Part shown: positions 46,694-59,007 of the stretch, in pieces
Position numbering within the stretch: the stretch's first letter is position 1
How the letters are laid out: each line of letters opens with the position of its first letter
From: Eurosta solidaginis
Taxonomy: Eukaryota > Arthropoda > Insecta > Diptera > Tephritidae
Direction of reading: 5' to 3'
Length of the DNA: 64,000 bases
NCBI RefSeq assembly: GCF_040869045.1
Contig: NC_090322.1
Coordinates: forward strand, 277,104,662-277,168,661
The notes under the pieces: generated by a model
The model's database searches: none
What the model saw: the letters and a program-made list of their open reading frames with translations, nothing else
What the model was told of the DNA's origin: nothing
Program-made: the position numbers and the translations under genes

Positions 46694-49639
46694 ATGGAAA
46701 CCTACATCCGTTTAGCAGAATCAATCGCAGAGTTTGATAAAGATTACAGCCTTATTCCGGAGAGCGACCATAGCAAACACACCCTTGCAATACAGCAGGA
46801 AGAGTTGCGGCTCTTGTGGAAGAAGGTAAAGTCTGCGTTCGATTCGCTATTGGGATCTGATGAGGTGTCAGCGGATGACGTTATGGCGATCAGAAAGAAG
46901 CAAAAGGCAGCATACGCAATCTACGTGCGATGTTCAGCGTCTATATCTGCTGAGGCAGAAAAACATAAGAAGGATGAAAAGAACGTCAACCCTGAGCAAG
47001 AACCTCATGGGCATAAAATTCGCCTCCCTGCTTGCGATACGGAAGTTTTTAAAGGGGATTATCTGTCTTGGCCAACTTTTCGCGACCTTTTCACGGCAAT
47101 ATATATAAACAATTCTAGTTTGAAAGGGGTGGAAAAGTTATTCCATCTCAACAACAAAACGCAGGGCGAAGCAAAAGATATCGTTAAAAAATGCCCTCTC
47201 ACAAATGAAGGTTTCGAGATGGCCTGGAAAAACTTGTGTGAAAGATACGAAAACAAACGTATCTTAGTTAAAACACAACTACAAATTTTATTTAACTTAA
47301 AAAAGGTAGAAAGTGAGTGTGGCAGTTCAATAAAAAAGCTGCAAAATGATATAAATAATTGTATTTCGTCCCTCAAATGCCACAAAATTGACACTTCCAA
47401 TTGGGATGCAATCCTGACCTATCTATGCTCAACCAAGTTACCAGAGAGCACGCTGGCTCTTTGGGAGCAAAGTATAGACCATAAAATGGACATATCCAAG
47501 TGGGAGGATATGGATAAATTCCTGTCTAATCGGTTTCAGACACTTGAAACAGTGTCTGGTTTTACAGGGCATGCCACTTCGAAAGTGCAAAAACCAAACG
47601 CGTCGCGACAATCAACGGAAACCCCTACGAAAAGACTTGGTGCTTTTCAAACGAAAGTATCCAAGCAAACAATAAAATCAATTTGTAAAATGTGTAAATC
47701 CCCTGAACACAGATTACGCAACTGTTCACGCTTCTGCGACTTAACCCCAATAGAAAGGATTAAATTTATAAAATCCACAAGTGGCTGCCTGAATTGCTTA
47801 TCCCCAGGACACACCGTGACGAAGTGCACCAGTTCCTACAACTGTTCCAAATGCCACTCTCGTCACCACACGCTCCTGCATGCGGATACATCTCAGCACA
47901 CGGCTGTACGCAATCCTTTCAAAGATGCGGATAATAGCCCAACAACTTCGGCACAGGCGCGACAATCTGCGAACCAGAATGTAAAATCCTGTCATGCCAA
48001 TTCCAGCACAGGCGTGCTATTAGGAACTGCTCGCGTACACATTCGCCATAATGGTACCGACTTCTCCGCACGGGCATTAATTGATTCAGGGTCTGAATGT
48101 TCCTTTATAACTGAAAGACTGAAACGCAGAATCAATTTGCCAGCGAGAAAAATGCATGCCCAAGTTTCAGGCATCACAAATTCGGTGTCGGCTCAGGTGA
48201 AAGAAGCATCCAAAATTGAATTACGTTCACCAGTGGATGCCTGCTTCAGCCTGACTACACCCGTTCTAGTCCTAGCCAAACTCACTGGGAATCTTCCATC
48301 CTGCCATATCAACGTCATGACTATGCAGGCATTCCCAGACTTGGTTTTGGCAGACAAGAGGTTCTACATCAACGAAGATGTAGACCTCATACTTGGAGGA
48401 GACATATATCCCCAAATTATACTGAGCGGTCTGAAAAAGAATGTACTAAATACACTTTTGGCCCAAGAGACAGTGTTCGGTTGGATACTAACCGGTCGCA
48501 CCGAATCACCGAGTCCAACGAAGAGCATCATGTCATTCTACAACGAGGTTGCGTTGGACAACCAATTAAAAGCTTTCTGGGAGGTAGAAAATGTTCCCAA
48601 AAACAAAATGCTTAATGAAGAAGAAAGGTATTGTGAACAATTATTTAAGGACACAACAAAACGTGATGAAAGTGGAAGATATACAGTCTCGCTACCATTC
48701 AGGCAGGATTACCCTGAGAACATTGCATTAGGACCGTCTCTAAAGCGCGCATGTTCACAATTCTTCAGAAATGAGGGGCGATTACTGAAAAACCAAGAGT
48801 TAGGGAAAGAGTATGTTCGGGTGTTATCCGAATACGAAACGCTTGGACATATGAGAAAAATTAAAAATAATGTACCATCCGACGATTCGGATAATTATTT
48901 CCTGCCCCACCGCGCCGTTGTAAAGGCGGAAAGTACCACTACCAAGGTGCGCGTCGTCTTCAACGCGTCAAGTCCTACAGCAAATGGCATTAGTCTAAAC
49001 GACATACTCCACCCAGGTCCAGTACTCCAAGCAGACTTGCCTATTTTAATTTTACGTTGGCGACTGTATCGCTTTGTCTTTAATAGTCACATCGAAAAGA
49101 TGTATAGGCAAATTTGGGTGAACGAAAATCACACCAAATTTCAACGGATTGTCCATCGAACATCCCCCAACGAACCCATCAGTCTTTACGAACTAAAGAC
49201 TGTCACCTTTGGTGTAAACTGCGCCTCCTACCTCGCGATACGGTCACTTCTACAATTGGCTGATGATGTAGAAAATACGCACCCAATAGCATCGGGTATA
49301 TTACGAGAAAGTATGTATGTCGACGACGTTTTATCTGGAGGACATACAATAGCGTCAACCATCAAAGCAAGGAACGAGATTCGCGAAGCATTACACTCAG
49401 CTGGCTTTCCATTGCGCAAGTGGACATCCAATTGTGAGGAAATCCTTCAGGACATCCCCAAAACGGATTTGCTCAGCGAGGACTTCCTAGCGTTTGAAGA
49501 GGCTAGCTCGGTGAAGGCACTCGGAATACGATGGAACGCGCATTCAGACATGTTTTACTTCACCGCAGGAGTTTTAGAGAATGGCGAGAACATCACCAAA
49601 CGCGCAATCCTATCCGCTATAGCCAAACTTTTCGACCCT
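46694..49639 (+). pseudogene. BEL gag, protease and reverse transcriptase, ending at an in-frame stop
   Basis: The 982-codon frame starts at an ATG after an A-rich context. Residues about 108-290 match the BEL gag-like domain (IRLPACDTEVFKGDYLSWPT). Three zinc knuckles follow at about 330-395 (CKMCKSPEHRLRNC, CLNCLSPGHTVTKC, CSKCHSRHHTLLH). The Pao-type protease has ALIDSGSECSF near 460 and LGGDIYPQIIL near 566. RT covers about 730-980, with RVVFNAS and YVDD at 875-878. Two lesions are visible. Motif A, normally with an Asp before I-E-K-M-Y, has His at codon 799 (49088-49090). A TAA at 49640-49642 cuts pol after LFDP, where BEL pols continue with a Leu. The copy alone should be reverse-transcription-deficient. 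Confidence 0.93.
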
Positions 49640-49642
49640 TAA
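49640..49642 (+). other. In-frame TAA stop inside BEL pol
   Basis: The stop lies between the RT and RNase H regions; the same frame continues without another stop to 51904. A one-base change would explain it. No slippery sequence was noticed, so programmed readthrough is possible but unsupported. Confidence 0.9.
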
Positions 49643-51907
49643 GGCTGGCTTGCACCAGTGGTCATAGTGGCAAAAATACTAATGCAGCATATCTGGTTAG
49701 AGGGCACCGGGTGGGACGAACCTGTCTCCCAAACTACCTTAGAACGGTGGGAAAATTTCACCCAACACTATAACGAAATAGATAACATTAGGATACCGCG
49801 ATGGGTAAATTTTACGCCCGAGGACGACATCGAAATACATGGTTTTTGCGATGCATCGGAAAAGGGATATGCAGCAGCTATATACATGCGCGTAAAAGGG
49901 GACGATACAATTATCACAAATCTGTTGCTAGCCAAAACCCGAGTAGCCCCAGTGAAAACCATCTCGCTGCCACGTTTAGAACTATGCGGCGCCGTGCTGC
50001 TCGCAGAAATCATGGAATCAATATTCCGAAACATTCATTTGGGGCCAGCAAAAGTACACCTCTGGACGGATTCAACCATCGTACTCGCATGGATAAGAAA
50101 GCCGCCCTGTTCCTGGTCAACCTTCGTCGCACACCGAATCACTAAGATCATCGATATGGTCGGTAGCAAGGACTGGCTTCACGTGGACTCGGAATCTAAT
50201 CCAGCGGATCTAGGAAGCAGAGGACTACTTGCATCAGAGTTGACCAACAATTCGTTGTGGTGGCAGGGACCTTCTTGGCTGCAAGAAGACAATTCCCACT
50301 GGCCAGCACAAGAGACCGAATACAAAACGTCCGTTGAGGAGAAGAGGGCACAAACATATGCCACGACAAGGGTAGATCATGTAGATATTCTCGACCGTTT
50401 TTCAAATTTACCCAGGGCTTTAAAGGTTCTTTCCTATGTTAGGAGATTTTATAAACGAACTCACCCAAAAACTAAAGCAATGTTCCACGAAAGGTCGTGC
50501 ATAATCTCAGCCGATGAGATTAAGGCAACGACTCAAGCATTAATACGAGTCTGCCAGAAACAATTTTACGGGACAGAATATTTAAAATTGAAAAATAGGG
50601 AACCTAACGATCGAAAGAGTGAAATACTGTCACTCAACCCATATATCGACAAAGATGATATTATTAGAACAGGGGGGCGTCTAGGGGCTTCAAAGGACAT
50701 GTCATACAATGAGCGTCATCCGATCATCTTGCCTTACAATTGTAGGCTGTCTCGCCTTACCGTTATGATGGCTCATCATGACTCCCTTCATGGCGAGAAC
50801 CAGCTCATGCTCCGTCTCATCCGAACGCAATACTGGATACCGAATGTCAAGACCATGATAAGAGCCGTCATCCACAATTGCAAAACCTGCATTATTAATC
50901 GAAAGCAGGCACAGTCCCAACTTATGGGTACCCTTCCCTGCGAACGGACTACTTTTACCCGCGCGTTCACCAATACCGGGGTAGACTTTGCGGGGCCTTT
51001 CGACATCAAAAGCTACCGCGGTAGAGGATGTCGACTGTCAAAAGGCTACGTATGCCTTTTTGTCTGTTTCTCCACTAAGGCCATTCACTTAGAGGCCACT
51101 AGTGACCTCAGCACCCCATGCTTTCTCGCAGCCTTCTCGCGTTTTATCGCGAGAAGAGGATGTCCGAAGAACATCTACTCCGACAATGGTACAAACTTTG
51201 TCGGAGCATCAAGATCTTTACGATCCGAATTTAAAGCCTTTCTGGCCGAAAGCCGAGACAAAACAGTCTCAAAGTATGGCCATCAAGCATTGAGCTGGCA
51301 TTTTATTCCCGCCGCCGCTCCCCATATGGACGGCCTGTGGGAAGCGGGAGTGAAGAGCTTCAAAAGCCACTTCAAAAAGATCGCGTCTCCCCATAAGTAC
51401 ACCATGGAGGAGTTCCAAACCCTTCTGTGCAGGATTGAGGCGTGCCTCAACTCGCGCCCACTCAGTCCAGGGTCGAATGACCCAACGGATCTGGAACCAC
51501 TAACCCCAGGACATTTCCTAACCGGCAGCCACCTGCTGGCTCCGCCAGAACCGGATGTGAACGAAAGCCCGGCCTCCATAATAAACAGATGGCTGAAGCT
51601 CAAGGCCCTCCATCAAACCTTCTGCCTTCGTTGGAAAACTGAATACCTTTCCGAACTTCAAAAACGAGTGAAGTGGAAGCATCCCAAAGAAAATATAAAA
51701 GTGGGAGATCTCGCTGTCCTCAAAGAGGACAACTTATCTCCCAACGAGTGGAGGCTAGGGAGAGTCGTCGACGTACACCCCGGAGAAGATAACCGAGTAC
51801 GTGTAGTCGACCTCATAACCGAGAAGGGTCAAGTCAGACGACCTTTGGTCAAACTGATCCTTCTTCCCACGGAGATAGATTGTGCGAGGACCAAACCCTT
51901 CGCTTAA
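49643..51907 (+). pseudogene. BEL pol continued: RNase H, integrase, C-terminal domain
   Basis: Same frame as the upstream half. RNase H shows GFCDASEKGYAAAIYMR, LPRLELCGAVLLAEIM and VHLWTDSTIVLAWI, the BEL pattern. The integrase zinc region has MAHHDSLHG and NCKTCIINRKQ. The core has NTGVDFAGPF, IYSDNGTNFVGASR and PHMDGLWEAGVKSFK, so D, D and E are intact. The C-terminus (WKHPKENIKVGDLAVLKEDN, then GRVVDVHPGEDNRVRVVDL) is the domain found after BEL integrases. The frame ends TTCGCTTAA at 51907. From sequence alone the integrase looks functional. Confidence 0.93.
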
Positions 51908-51941
51908 CAATCCCCCCCGTGCCTCCACATCCCTCCGTTCA

Positions 51942-51959
51942 AAAAAAAAAAAAAAAAAA
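51942..51959 (+). repeat. A18 tract just after pol
   Basis: A run of A follows TCCGTTC 34 bases after the pol stop. It may mark a polyadenylated-template junction where the cargo begins, or be chance. Confidence 0.5.
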
Positions 51960-52580
51960 TATCCCACTCACTCGTTCCCCCATAACGAGTATACCCGAAA
52001 AGCCTTTACGCAGACCCTCGGTCTGCCACAGAAAACAAAGGCACTCGGCCCATAATCTTTTCTTTAAATTTTCAAAATTTCAAAACCCAGCGCTCGCCCA
52101 CCGAGGCCAATCAACCACCCTAATGCAGATCCCCATCTGCCACAAAACAATTATTTTTCATTTTCAACATCAAACCCACAATTCACCCGCTCTCACAGAG
52201 CGAGGACAAAAAATCAACCCCAGCTCTCGTTCACCCCGAACGAGGCCAACAACCCCTTGCAAACCCGCATTTGCCACCGAAACCAAAGGCACTCGGCCCA
52301 TAATCTTTTAAATTTTCAAAATTTTATAACCCAGCTCTCGTTCACCGAAACGAGGCCAATCAGAACCCTAACGCAGATCCATGATCTGCCACATAATGCA
52401 TCTGTTCTCGTCCAACAGAATTTATGAAAATTCATCCCATCCCCAAAATCCTTTGTGAAAAAAAAAAATAAAATAAAGTCATAAATTTTGAGTTTTCCAA
52501 TGAAAAAAATCGAAAGACTAGCAAAACCAGAAACGTTTGTGCAAAAAACTGGCAACAAATGATAAAACAAGTTAAAATGC
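51960..52580 (+). repeat. Tandemly duplicated CT-rich segment after pol
   Basis: AAAGGCACTCGGCCCATAAT, CCAGC(T/G)CTCG and GAGGCCAATCA recur in the same order at about 52037-52155 and 52285-52400, a spacing near 245 bp. A third partial set of CTCTCGTTCACC / CGAGGCC words lies between. No coding frame is kept. It may be BEL 3' untranslated sequence or the first part of the cargo. Confidence 0.55.
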
Positions 52581-53340
52581 AAACCTTTACATTAGTAGTA
52601 ATTCAAACTCATCCTCTTTTGTTCATTGATTATTAGATCCAGTCTTTTGAGAGGGAAGTGTCACTCGTTCCACCACCAGATAAATTAGGTACTTCCTGAT
52701 CCATGATTCCACAAATCTTCATTGGTTTCATAACGTCCGCAATGAATTGTGGATGCACATAAGCGTCACGTATCTTATAACACCTAATTTTATTGATGGG
52801 AAATATGAGGTTTTCCATCGCACACATTCATTGATATAAATACGTTTATATCGTCTATGAAAGCTCAAACCACATATAAAAAGTTTTAGACCATAGATGG
52901 GCCTTAATACCAAAAAGTGGAGATAATCCCATAGCCCGGGGGTAAACCGACAGTCTTGGAGGCGATTTGATATGATCACTTCAAAAACTCAAAGAATACA
53001 ACAAGAACAGTTGGTTGGAACTTTCACCGACGACACGTATTTTAGACTACAAATTGTACCAACCGTAGGCTATTGTGCTTAACCTTGACATACGTGTACG
53101 TGAATCATTCCACATGCGTGCAATGTCCTCTGTTTGCGATTCACTGACACGACCCCTTTTAGTCGTACCATCTTTCTGTTGCTGTGTTGCAGATAATTCG
53201 GCCGACAAACGTTTCCGATTAGCTAAAACTGCGTTATTAAAATTGGTGTGCTGCTCCATGGACTTGCATTCACGCTTCAAAAGGTCCGTATCTAATGGTC
53301 CGGAAACGTTTTCCAGCCGTCCACACCACAACAGTATTCA
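52581..53340 (-). other. Unrecognised minus-strand coding-like segment in BEL cargo
   Basis: Two minus frames look protein-like rather than random: one at 53331-53047 (CKSMEQHTNFNNAVLANRKR, Ser/Gln/Lys rich) and one at 52827-52633 ([20 protein letters not shown]). They are in different frames, with stops between, and may be exons or remnants of one host gene. I do not recognise the family. Confidence 0.3.
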
Positions 53341-53410
53341 TTATATAATAATATTCCGCAGCCAAGGTCGCTCACATCCTTACCGACTGTGTCTGCCTCA
53401 ACTGCTGTGA

Positions 53411-54350
53411 CGTCAATTCCAACTTCATAAAGCAACGCGACAACCCTTCCTACACAAGAGCCACCCAAACTTTATGCGCCTCAGAGGTGCCAATTTTACC
53501 TGCCGTCAGCTCGATTCCTCCAACGTCACAAAGTGGTCAGAATACCTATCGATTCGCTGCTAAGAAGAAACTTTACGCTCCCATACCTGGGCTGTCAGCG
53601 CAACAGACTGTGGGCTTCTTTTCAGCACCATCAACGCTGGGTCCATTAAGCAGTACAGCTCCGTTTCAGGGTTATCCACCACTCCCAATACAACTTGCAA
53701 CCCCAGGCGATCCTTTCGGTTATCCAACGCAGACCTTATCTACGCAATTGAACCCATACGACCCTAATCAACCAACCGCGCAGTCGCTTAGGCAAGAGGT
53801 ATTTTTGCGAACATAAGCAATTTGGTACCGACTGGAGTTCTTTCGAATATTTCCAGATTAGTCCAGGCGGCAACCGGGTCATTTACGCCATCCCCAAACA
53901 AGTCAACAGGCGAAGAGTTAAGCCAACAGCCATTCTACGGCTATCAGCAAACACCTTCAGAGCCTGGGATCACACCTCCAGCCCCACATCAAAGCTATTC
54001 TCCACCAAGTGTAGACCTTAACCAATCAGCTGCGAAATTCTTTACACCTGCACAAATATCTCAGTCCCAGCGGGAATCACGCAGTTTCACTCGCCACAAG
54101 CAGCCCCAGCGCACATTGCACAACAAACGTCGCATTTATCTTCACAGCCCTCGTCAGTTCCAAATCCAACTGTGCCACCACCTCCCACCACTGCTTTGTC
54201 GCAGCGCCACCTAAGAGTGCTACGCCCGAGTCCGTAAAGGAACGTCCATCCGCATCGACCACTCCGATTATATTTTTTGACCCTACGAAGCAACCGTCAA
54301 CAGCTGGTATCTTTGGTATTACCGAACCACTATCAGCTATCATCCAAGTA
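53411..54350 (+). pseudogene. Pro/Gln/Ser-rich host-like coding remnant
   Basis: Frames 53487-53816 and 53822-54214, then a third near 54190-54345, give one continuing low-complexity protein broken by frameshifts near 53810, 54090 and 54190. It includes NTYRFAAKKKLYAPIPGLS, FFSAPSTLGPL and SAAKFFTPAQISQSQ. The pattern (aromatic-basic motif followed by long Pro/Gln segments) recalls COPII-associated proteins such as SEC23IP/PAPLA1; this is a weak resemblance. It is not a retrotransposon domain. The absence of obvious intron sequence suggests an mRNA source. Confidence 0.4.
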
Positions 54351-54373
54351 CTAACGTTCAGATACCAACATCT

Positions 54374-55640
54374 ATGGCAGCGTCGAATAGCTTGCTTGGA
54401 AATTTGAATCAGTTACTTGGCAGCGGCACAATCAAGCTGAACAATGGTCAAACTTCACAAAATGTACCAATAAGACCTGCTGCGACTGCGGCTAACGCAA
54501 GCACATCAACCGCACAAATGCCGCAGTTCATACAGTTCCCACAAGCAGAATGGCAACCGCAAGCCGCACATCTTTACAACAAACAGTTGCCGCACAAGTT
54601 CCCATACAGACCGCTGGCGGCCAAACCATATATCAAACAGTACATGAACCCTTACATCAATTAAATGCAGCTGGACTGCATAATATAGTGCCCGCCGCTA
54701 AATCACTACCAATGTCGGAAACTTTGCCTCAAACACAAATGCAATTTATTCCGCAATTTTCACAAAGTGCCCAAATTGTTACGCCTAATGGACAAATACC
54801 ACAGGGGCAGCTGGCGCCTTTGAATGCAATGCAATATCAACAACTGCCGCCACATGCCAATATTATACATATTCAGCATCCCCAACAACAATCCTCGGCG
54901 GGTAATCCACAACAGCAAGCTGTGGCGGCCGCTGCCCAAGATGCGGTTAATGCCCAATAGCAGCAACAGCAACAGGTCGCTCAACAACAACAGCAGCAGC
55001 ACCAACAACAGATATTGCAAGCATTGAACGCTGCATCGGAATCGGGTATACAATTGCCCACAAACCAATCAATCACAATTACAAATGCGCAGGGCCAACA
55101 GTTAACCGTTATACCGGGACCACAACTTCAACAACTTCGTAATGCAACAGCACAAAGTGTTCCGAATAACACTTCCAATCTAATACAACTACAGTCACTG
55201 CCTGGCCTTCAAGCATTGCCAATACAGAACCTACCAGGACTGGGGCAAGTACAAATAATACAGGCAAATCATCTGCCACATCAGCTCTATGGAGTTTTTC
55301 AACATGTAATTTTGTTGCAACAACCCCAAACTCAATTAGTAAGCGATAATGCAGGATTGCCCACAAATTTTTCAGCAGCAATACAAATTACAGCCGTCCC
55401 ACAGACACATAGTTTCACCATCACACCTACCAATCAAGCACGTACCGCCACCATGCTAAAGACTCAACCACTACAGGCTATGACGACGTTGAGTGGGTTA
55501 ACAGCTCAACAATAATCCTAACGCAACAGTAACTTCAAGTGGTAGTGGTACACAAATCACAATCGCAGCAACATCAGCCTCCATAGCGCAACAAGTAAAC
55601 AAACCTGCCACAGGTGTTTTTGTCGTGGAACGGTATCCAA
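54374..55640 (+). pseudogene. Gln-rich segment resembling Sp1/Spps-type transcription factors
   Basis: Frames at 54374-54664, 54550-54960 and 55015-55515 continue each other with a frame change near 54560 and TAG at 54958. Sp-like words are VPIQTAGGQTIYQTVHEP, AAGLHNIVPAA, ITITNAQGQQLTVIPGPQLQ and QNLPGLGQVQIIQANHLP. These resemble the Gln-rich activation domains of Sp1/Sp4 and Drosophila Spps. The C2H2 zinc fingers that define the family are not present. The piece ends in QQVNKPATGVF near 55618 and then similarity to any coding pattern is lost. It has about 1.25 kb without visible introns. Confidence 0.6.
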
Positions 55641-57712
55641 CCGTCTTGACTATAAATTTGCACTGTGGACAACACAATTGCGTAGATTGAGGACCCACTG
55701 GTGGATTCGGATTGGTATAAATGGATGTATACTGCGGTATTGGTCATTGACCGACCAATGGCACACCACTGGGTCCAGGTTGTTCGGTGACCGAACTATT
55801 ATTTTTCCTTATAAGCCGGCGGCGGTGCTGTTGGTGTAATCAATTCCGATGGTAATTACAAATTTCATCATAAGGATGCCTATTGTATACCATTTTTTAT
55901 AAGAAAGTGATATTCCTGCCTTCAACGAAAGTTTTTAGTACCGCTGATAAAATTTTAAGCGATAAGTCACCAAGTTGTATGAGCGCTTGATAAATTAAAT
56001 AAAATATAAATAACATAATGGTGGCAATTAAGCTAACGGATTACCGTTGCGGATGCTCACCATCCAACCATTAGTTTTCCCCATATTTATTCTCCTTGGA
56101 GTAGCACCAGTACCTGGAGTTGAATCCTTGCCGAATACTTCATCCACCTAGAAATAAAAGAAAGTCAATTAATACGATGAAGCAAAAGAAAATCTTTATC
56201 ATTAATAAATTCAAGAATTTACCATACTTACCATGTTCAGCCAACCTTACTCCATCACGCGTAAAAATGAAAAGAATGAAGCAATCTACCGTTTGCTTCC
56301 ATTCTGTGGAATTTACGTTATATACATGGGTATGTAGCAATGTTCGCGAGTATTTTTTTTTTTTTTTTTTTTTTTTTCGTTTCTGCCTTTTCCGCTGGTA
56401 CGCTTTTACCAGCGCGCGGACTTTAAGTAATGAAAATGTTGGGAGTGGCAGATTTTTCCAATGTGCCAAAAATACTGCCATAAAACCACCGACATGTTAT
56501 CTTACGTTTAAACTTTATTTTCGCTCAGAATTGTGCACACAAACCGATGAAAGTCGCGCAACCCCACATTTGTTTTGCGAATATGCATATACTATATGTA
56601 TTATGGTCTGTAGGTTCCTTTGAAGCAAACTACTTTATTCTTAATTCTTTTCATTCTTCTTATTAGTTATCTATTGCCTTTCCGGGACGAGGAGTTGCAA
56701 ACAAAAATTTCGCAATGAAAATAATTGCAGATATACCAATCAGCTTATCATAACCAGAAGAAACAACCTTTTGAAAACAAAAAACTTACGATTCCATTGG
56801 TAAAATTTAGTTTTTTCTTCAAACAAGCGCAGAAATGCTCACAAAATTGGGTAGTTGGGTTGGTGTCACCTTGGAACTTTATTTGGGGGTACTCGAAAAA
56901 TCAATACATTTACCCAATGATAGCAGTATTCAGTAGGAGTAGGAAATTAAAACGGGTTAAAAATTTATCCACCTATCAAGAAAGTGCTAAAGTCCGTGCA
57001 CTGACTGCCCATATACTATACCAACTTATGTACGTATATATGCCGTGTAAAATGTACACTATATTAGGGATGCATAAAAAGATGAAAACGGGTACCCAAA
57101 AACCCGTTTCTGGCAAATCGCTATCGGAACCAACTACACTTTTGGAACCGTGCCTTTTAGTAAAGACCATCAATAAAACAGGACTACAAGCGTAATTGGG
57201 AAAAGCTGAACAAATGATCGAAGGGCAATACAAAAGAATGGCTCATTCGACAAATTTTTCACCTCTTCCAAAACGAAGATTTCTTTTATTTCTTCTTTAT
57301 ATAGCATACGATTTTGCTGTCCAAACATTTTTTTTGCGGCGGGAAGAAAAGTTGTTGGTTTTTAGCACCAACAACACAAATAACAGCGACTTATAAACGA
57401 ACCCACGCTATACACTTTCTACCCGGTTCGGTACCAGAATGTACGAACCGAAAATCGTAAATCCTAATTTTTCTGCAGCACTAGTGTGCCCGTGGCTAAC
57501 TAAAACGCTACCGGGCGACACAAAATAAACAAAATAACGCACTAAAGACCTAGGCACATAACGTGCGTGGAAAGAGGCCATGCACATGATGTGCGCCAAA
57601 TATGAATATCTTTTATGCAGCGACAGATGTTTCCCCTTATGCGCGCGCTAGTAAAAATGTCCCAAATCACCAATAATACAATTAGGGGCCACTCGCCCCC
57701 GCATTTTCGAGA
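55641..57712. other. Unassigned BEL cargo, with a T25 tract
   Basis: About 2 kb without a recognised domain. A run of about 25 T begins near 56353 (poly(A) on the minus strand), possibly a retrocopy tail. A 156-codon plus frame at 56725-57195 is moderately Lys/Tyr rich and has no family signature; I would not call it a gene. Confidence 0.4.
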
Positions 57713-59007
57713 ATGACTCGACCCAGTCAAACATATTGCATTTCTTTCAGAAAAATGGGTCGCTTTGCCGCTATGCAACGAAACGCTGCCAAGAACGTCA
57801 TGCGTTATACGTCGGAATGCCGCGCTTGTTTTAAGCAACATCCCATACGCCTGTGCCCCATCTTTCGGGCCAAAAAACCCGAGGAGCGTCTTTACTTAGC
57901 GATCCGCGGGAGCTGCTGTGGAAATTGCTTGGCTCTAGACCACCGCTCGAATACGTGCCCAAGCCAAGGCCGATGTAAAAAATGCGGCGAAAAACATCAC
58001 ACGATGCTTCACATCTCCTCGATTGATGAAGAGGAACAGCTACTCCACGAAGCCCGCTCCAAACCATGGAGTGTACAAGTTGAGGAGGAGCTGCAATCAC
58101 CCCGTGAGCGGATTGACGACTCCATCTCGTTATATGCGTCAGATGCTGGAACGGAGACTGGGCCTCTTCGTCCAGCTCGAATCCACCGAACCGGAGCGGA
58201 GACTCGGTCTCTTCGCCCGAACACAGGACCAGCAGCCAAATCGTATCGACCGCTTTTGCAGCATGAAAGGAAGCGGCTCCAGCACAACCCATCTACAGTC
58301 CAGCGCCATGTTCGTGACGGCCGAGCGGAGACTCGGTCTCTTCGCCGGCAAACTAAGGACCCTCAACGAAGACAACCACCGCGCGAGCGCAGAGCGGAGA
58401 CAAGGCCTCTTCGCCTGCAACAACGACACCACACCCATCATCAGACACAAGACCGCAGCCAACGATACAGCTCGTTGCAGCTCTCCACAGCGTCCACCTT
58501 CCGGGCAGGGCTCCTCGCCCCGCACTCCGCTGCCACCGCCACCATGATACCGACGGTAGCGATCACCCCCACCGCGGTCGTGAAAATAGAAGCAGGGGGG
58601 CGGCTACACCTCGTTCGCGCCTTAATCGATGGATGCTCCCCCACCACAGTGATTGCGGATGAGCTCGCCCAGGAGCTCCAACTCCCTACCAGCACCATTG
58701 GCGGGCAAGCAGGATGCCTACTACGCATACGAGGAAGACACGGTCAAAACAAACGGATTGCAACCCATGCGGCGGTCGTGTCCAATTTTCGGCGAATGGC
58801 CCCCACGACCAGCGTCGACAGCGCCATCGCATCCCCGTATGCACATCTCCGTCTGGCGGATCCGCAATTTTATTCATCCGCCTCGTGCTAGGGACAGACG
58901 TATATGCGGAAATAATGCTACCAGGGATTCTGCCCACCACGTTTGGCCCTTTGCTAGCTCAGAGTACCATCTTCGGTTGGGTACTCTCGGGCACAACCAA
59001 GGCCTAA
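57713..59007 (+). pseudogene. Second BEL/Pao gag-protease fragment
   Basis: The 392-codon frame has zinc knuckles CRACFKQHPIRLCPIF, CCGNCLALDHRSNTC and CKKCGEKHHTMLH, then a repeat-rich linker with ETGPLRP, AETRSLRP, AETRSLRR and AETRPLRL, then a protease start (RALIDGCSPTTVIADELAQE). A frame change near 58880 leads to LGTDVYAEIMLPGILPTT and STIFGWVLSG, the end of a BEL protease. It is only distantly related to the gag of the host element, so it comes from another BEL family. It lacks pol. Confidence 0.8.

Noticed and set aside
56725..57195. 156-codon frame in the BEL cargo
   Set aside because: It is the longest open frame there but has no recognised motif, and neighbouring sequence gives no gene structure. 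Kept only as a note in the cargo entry.
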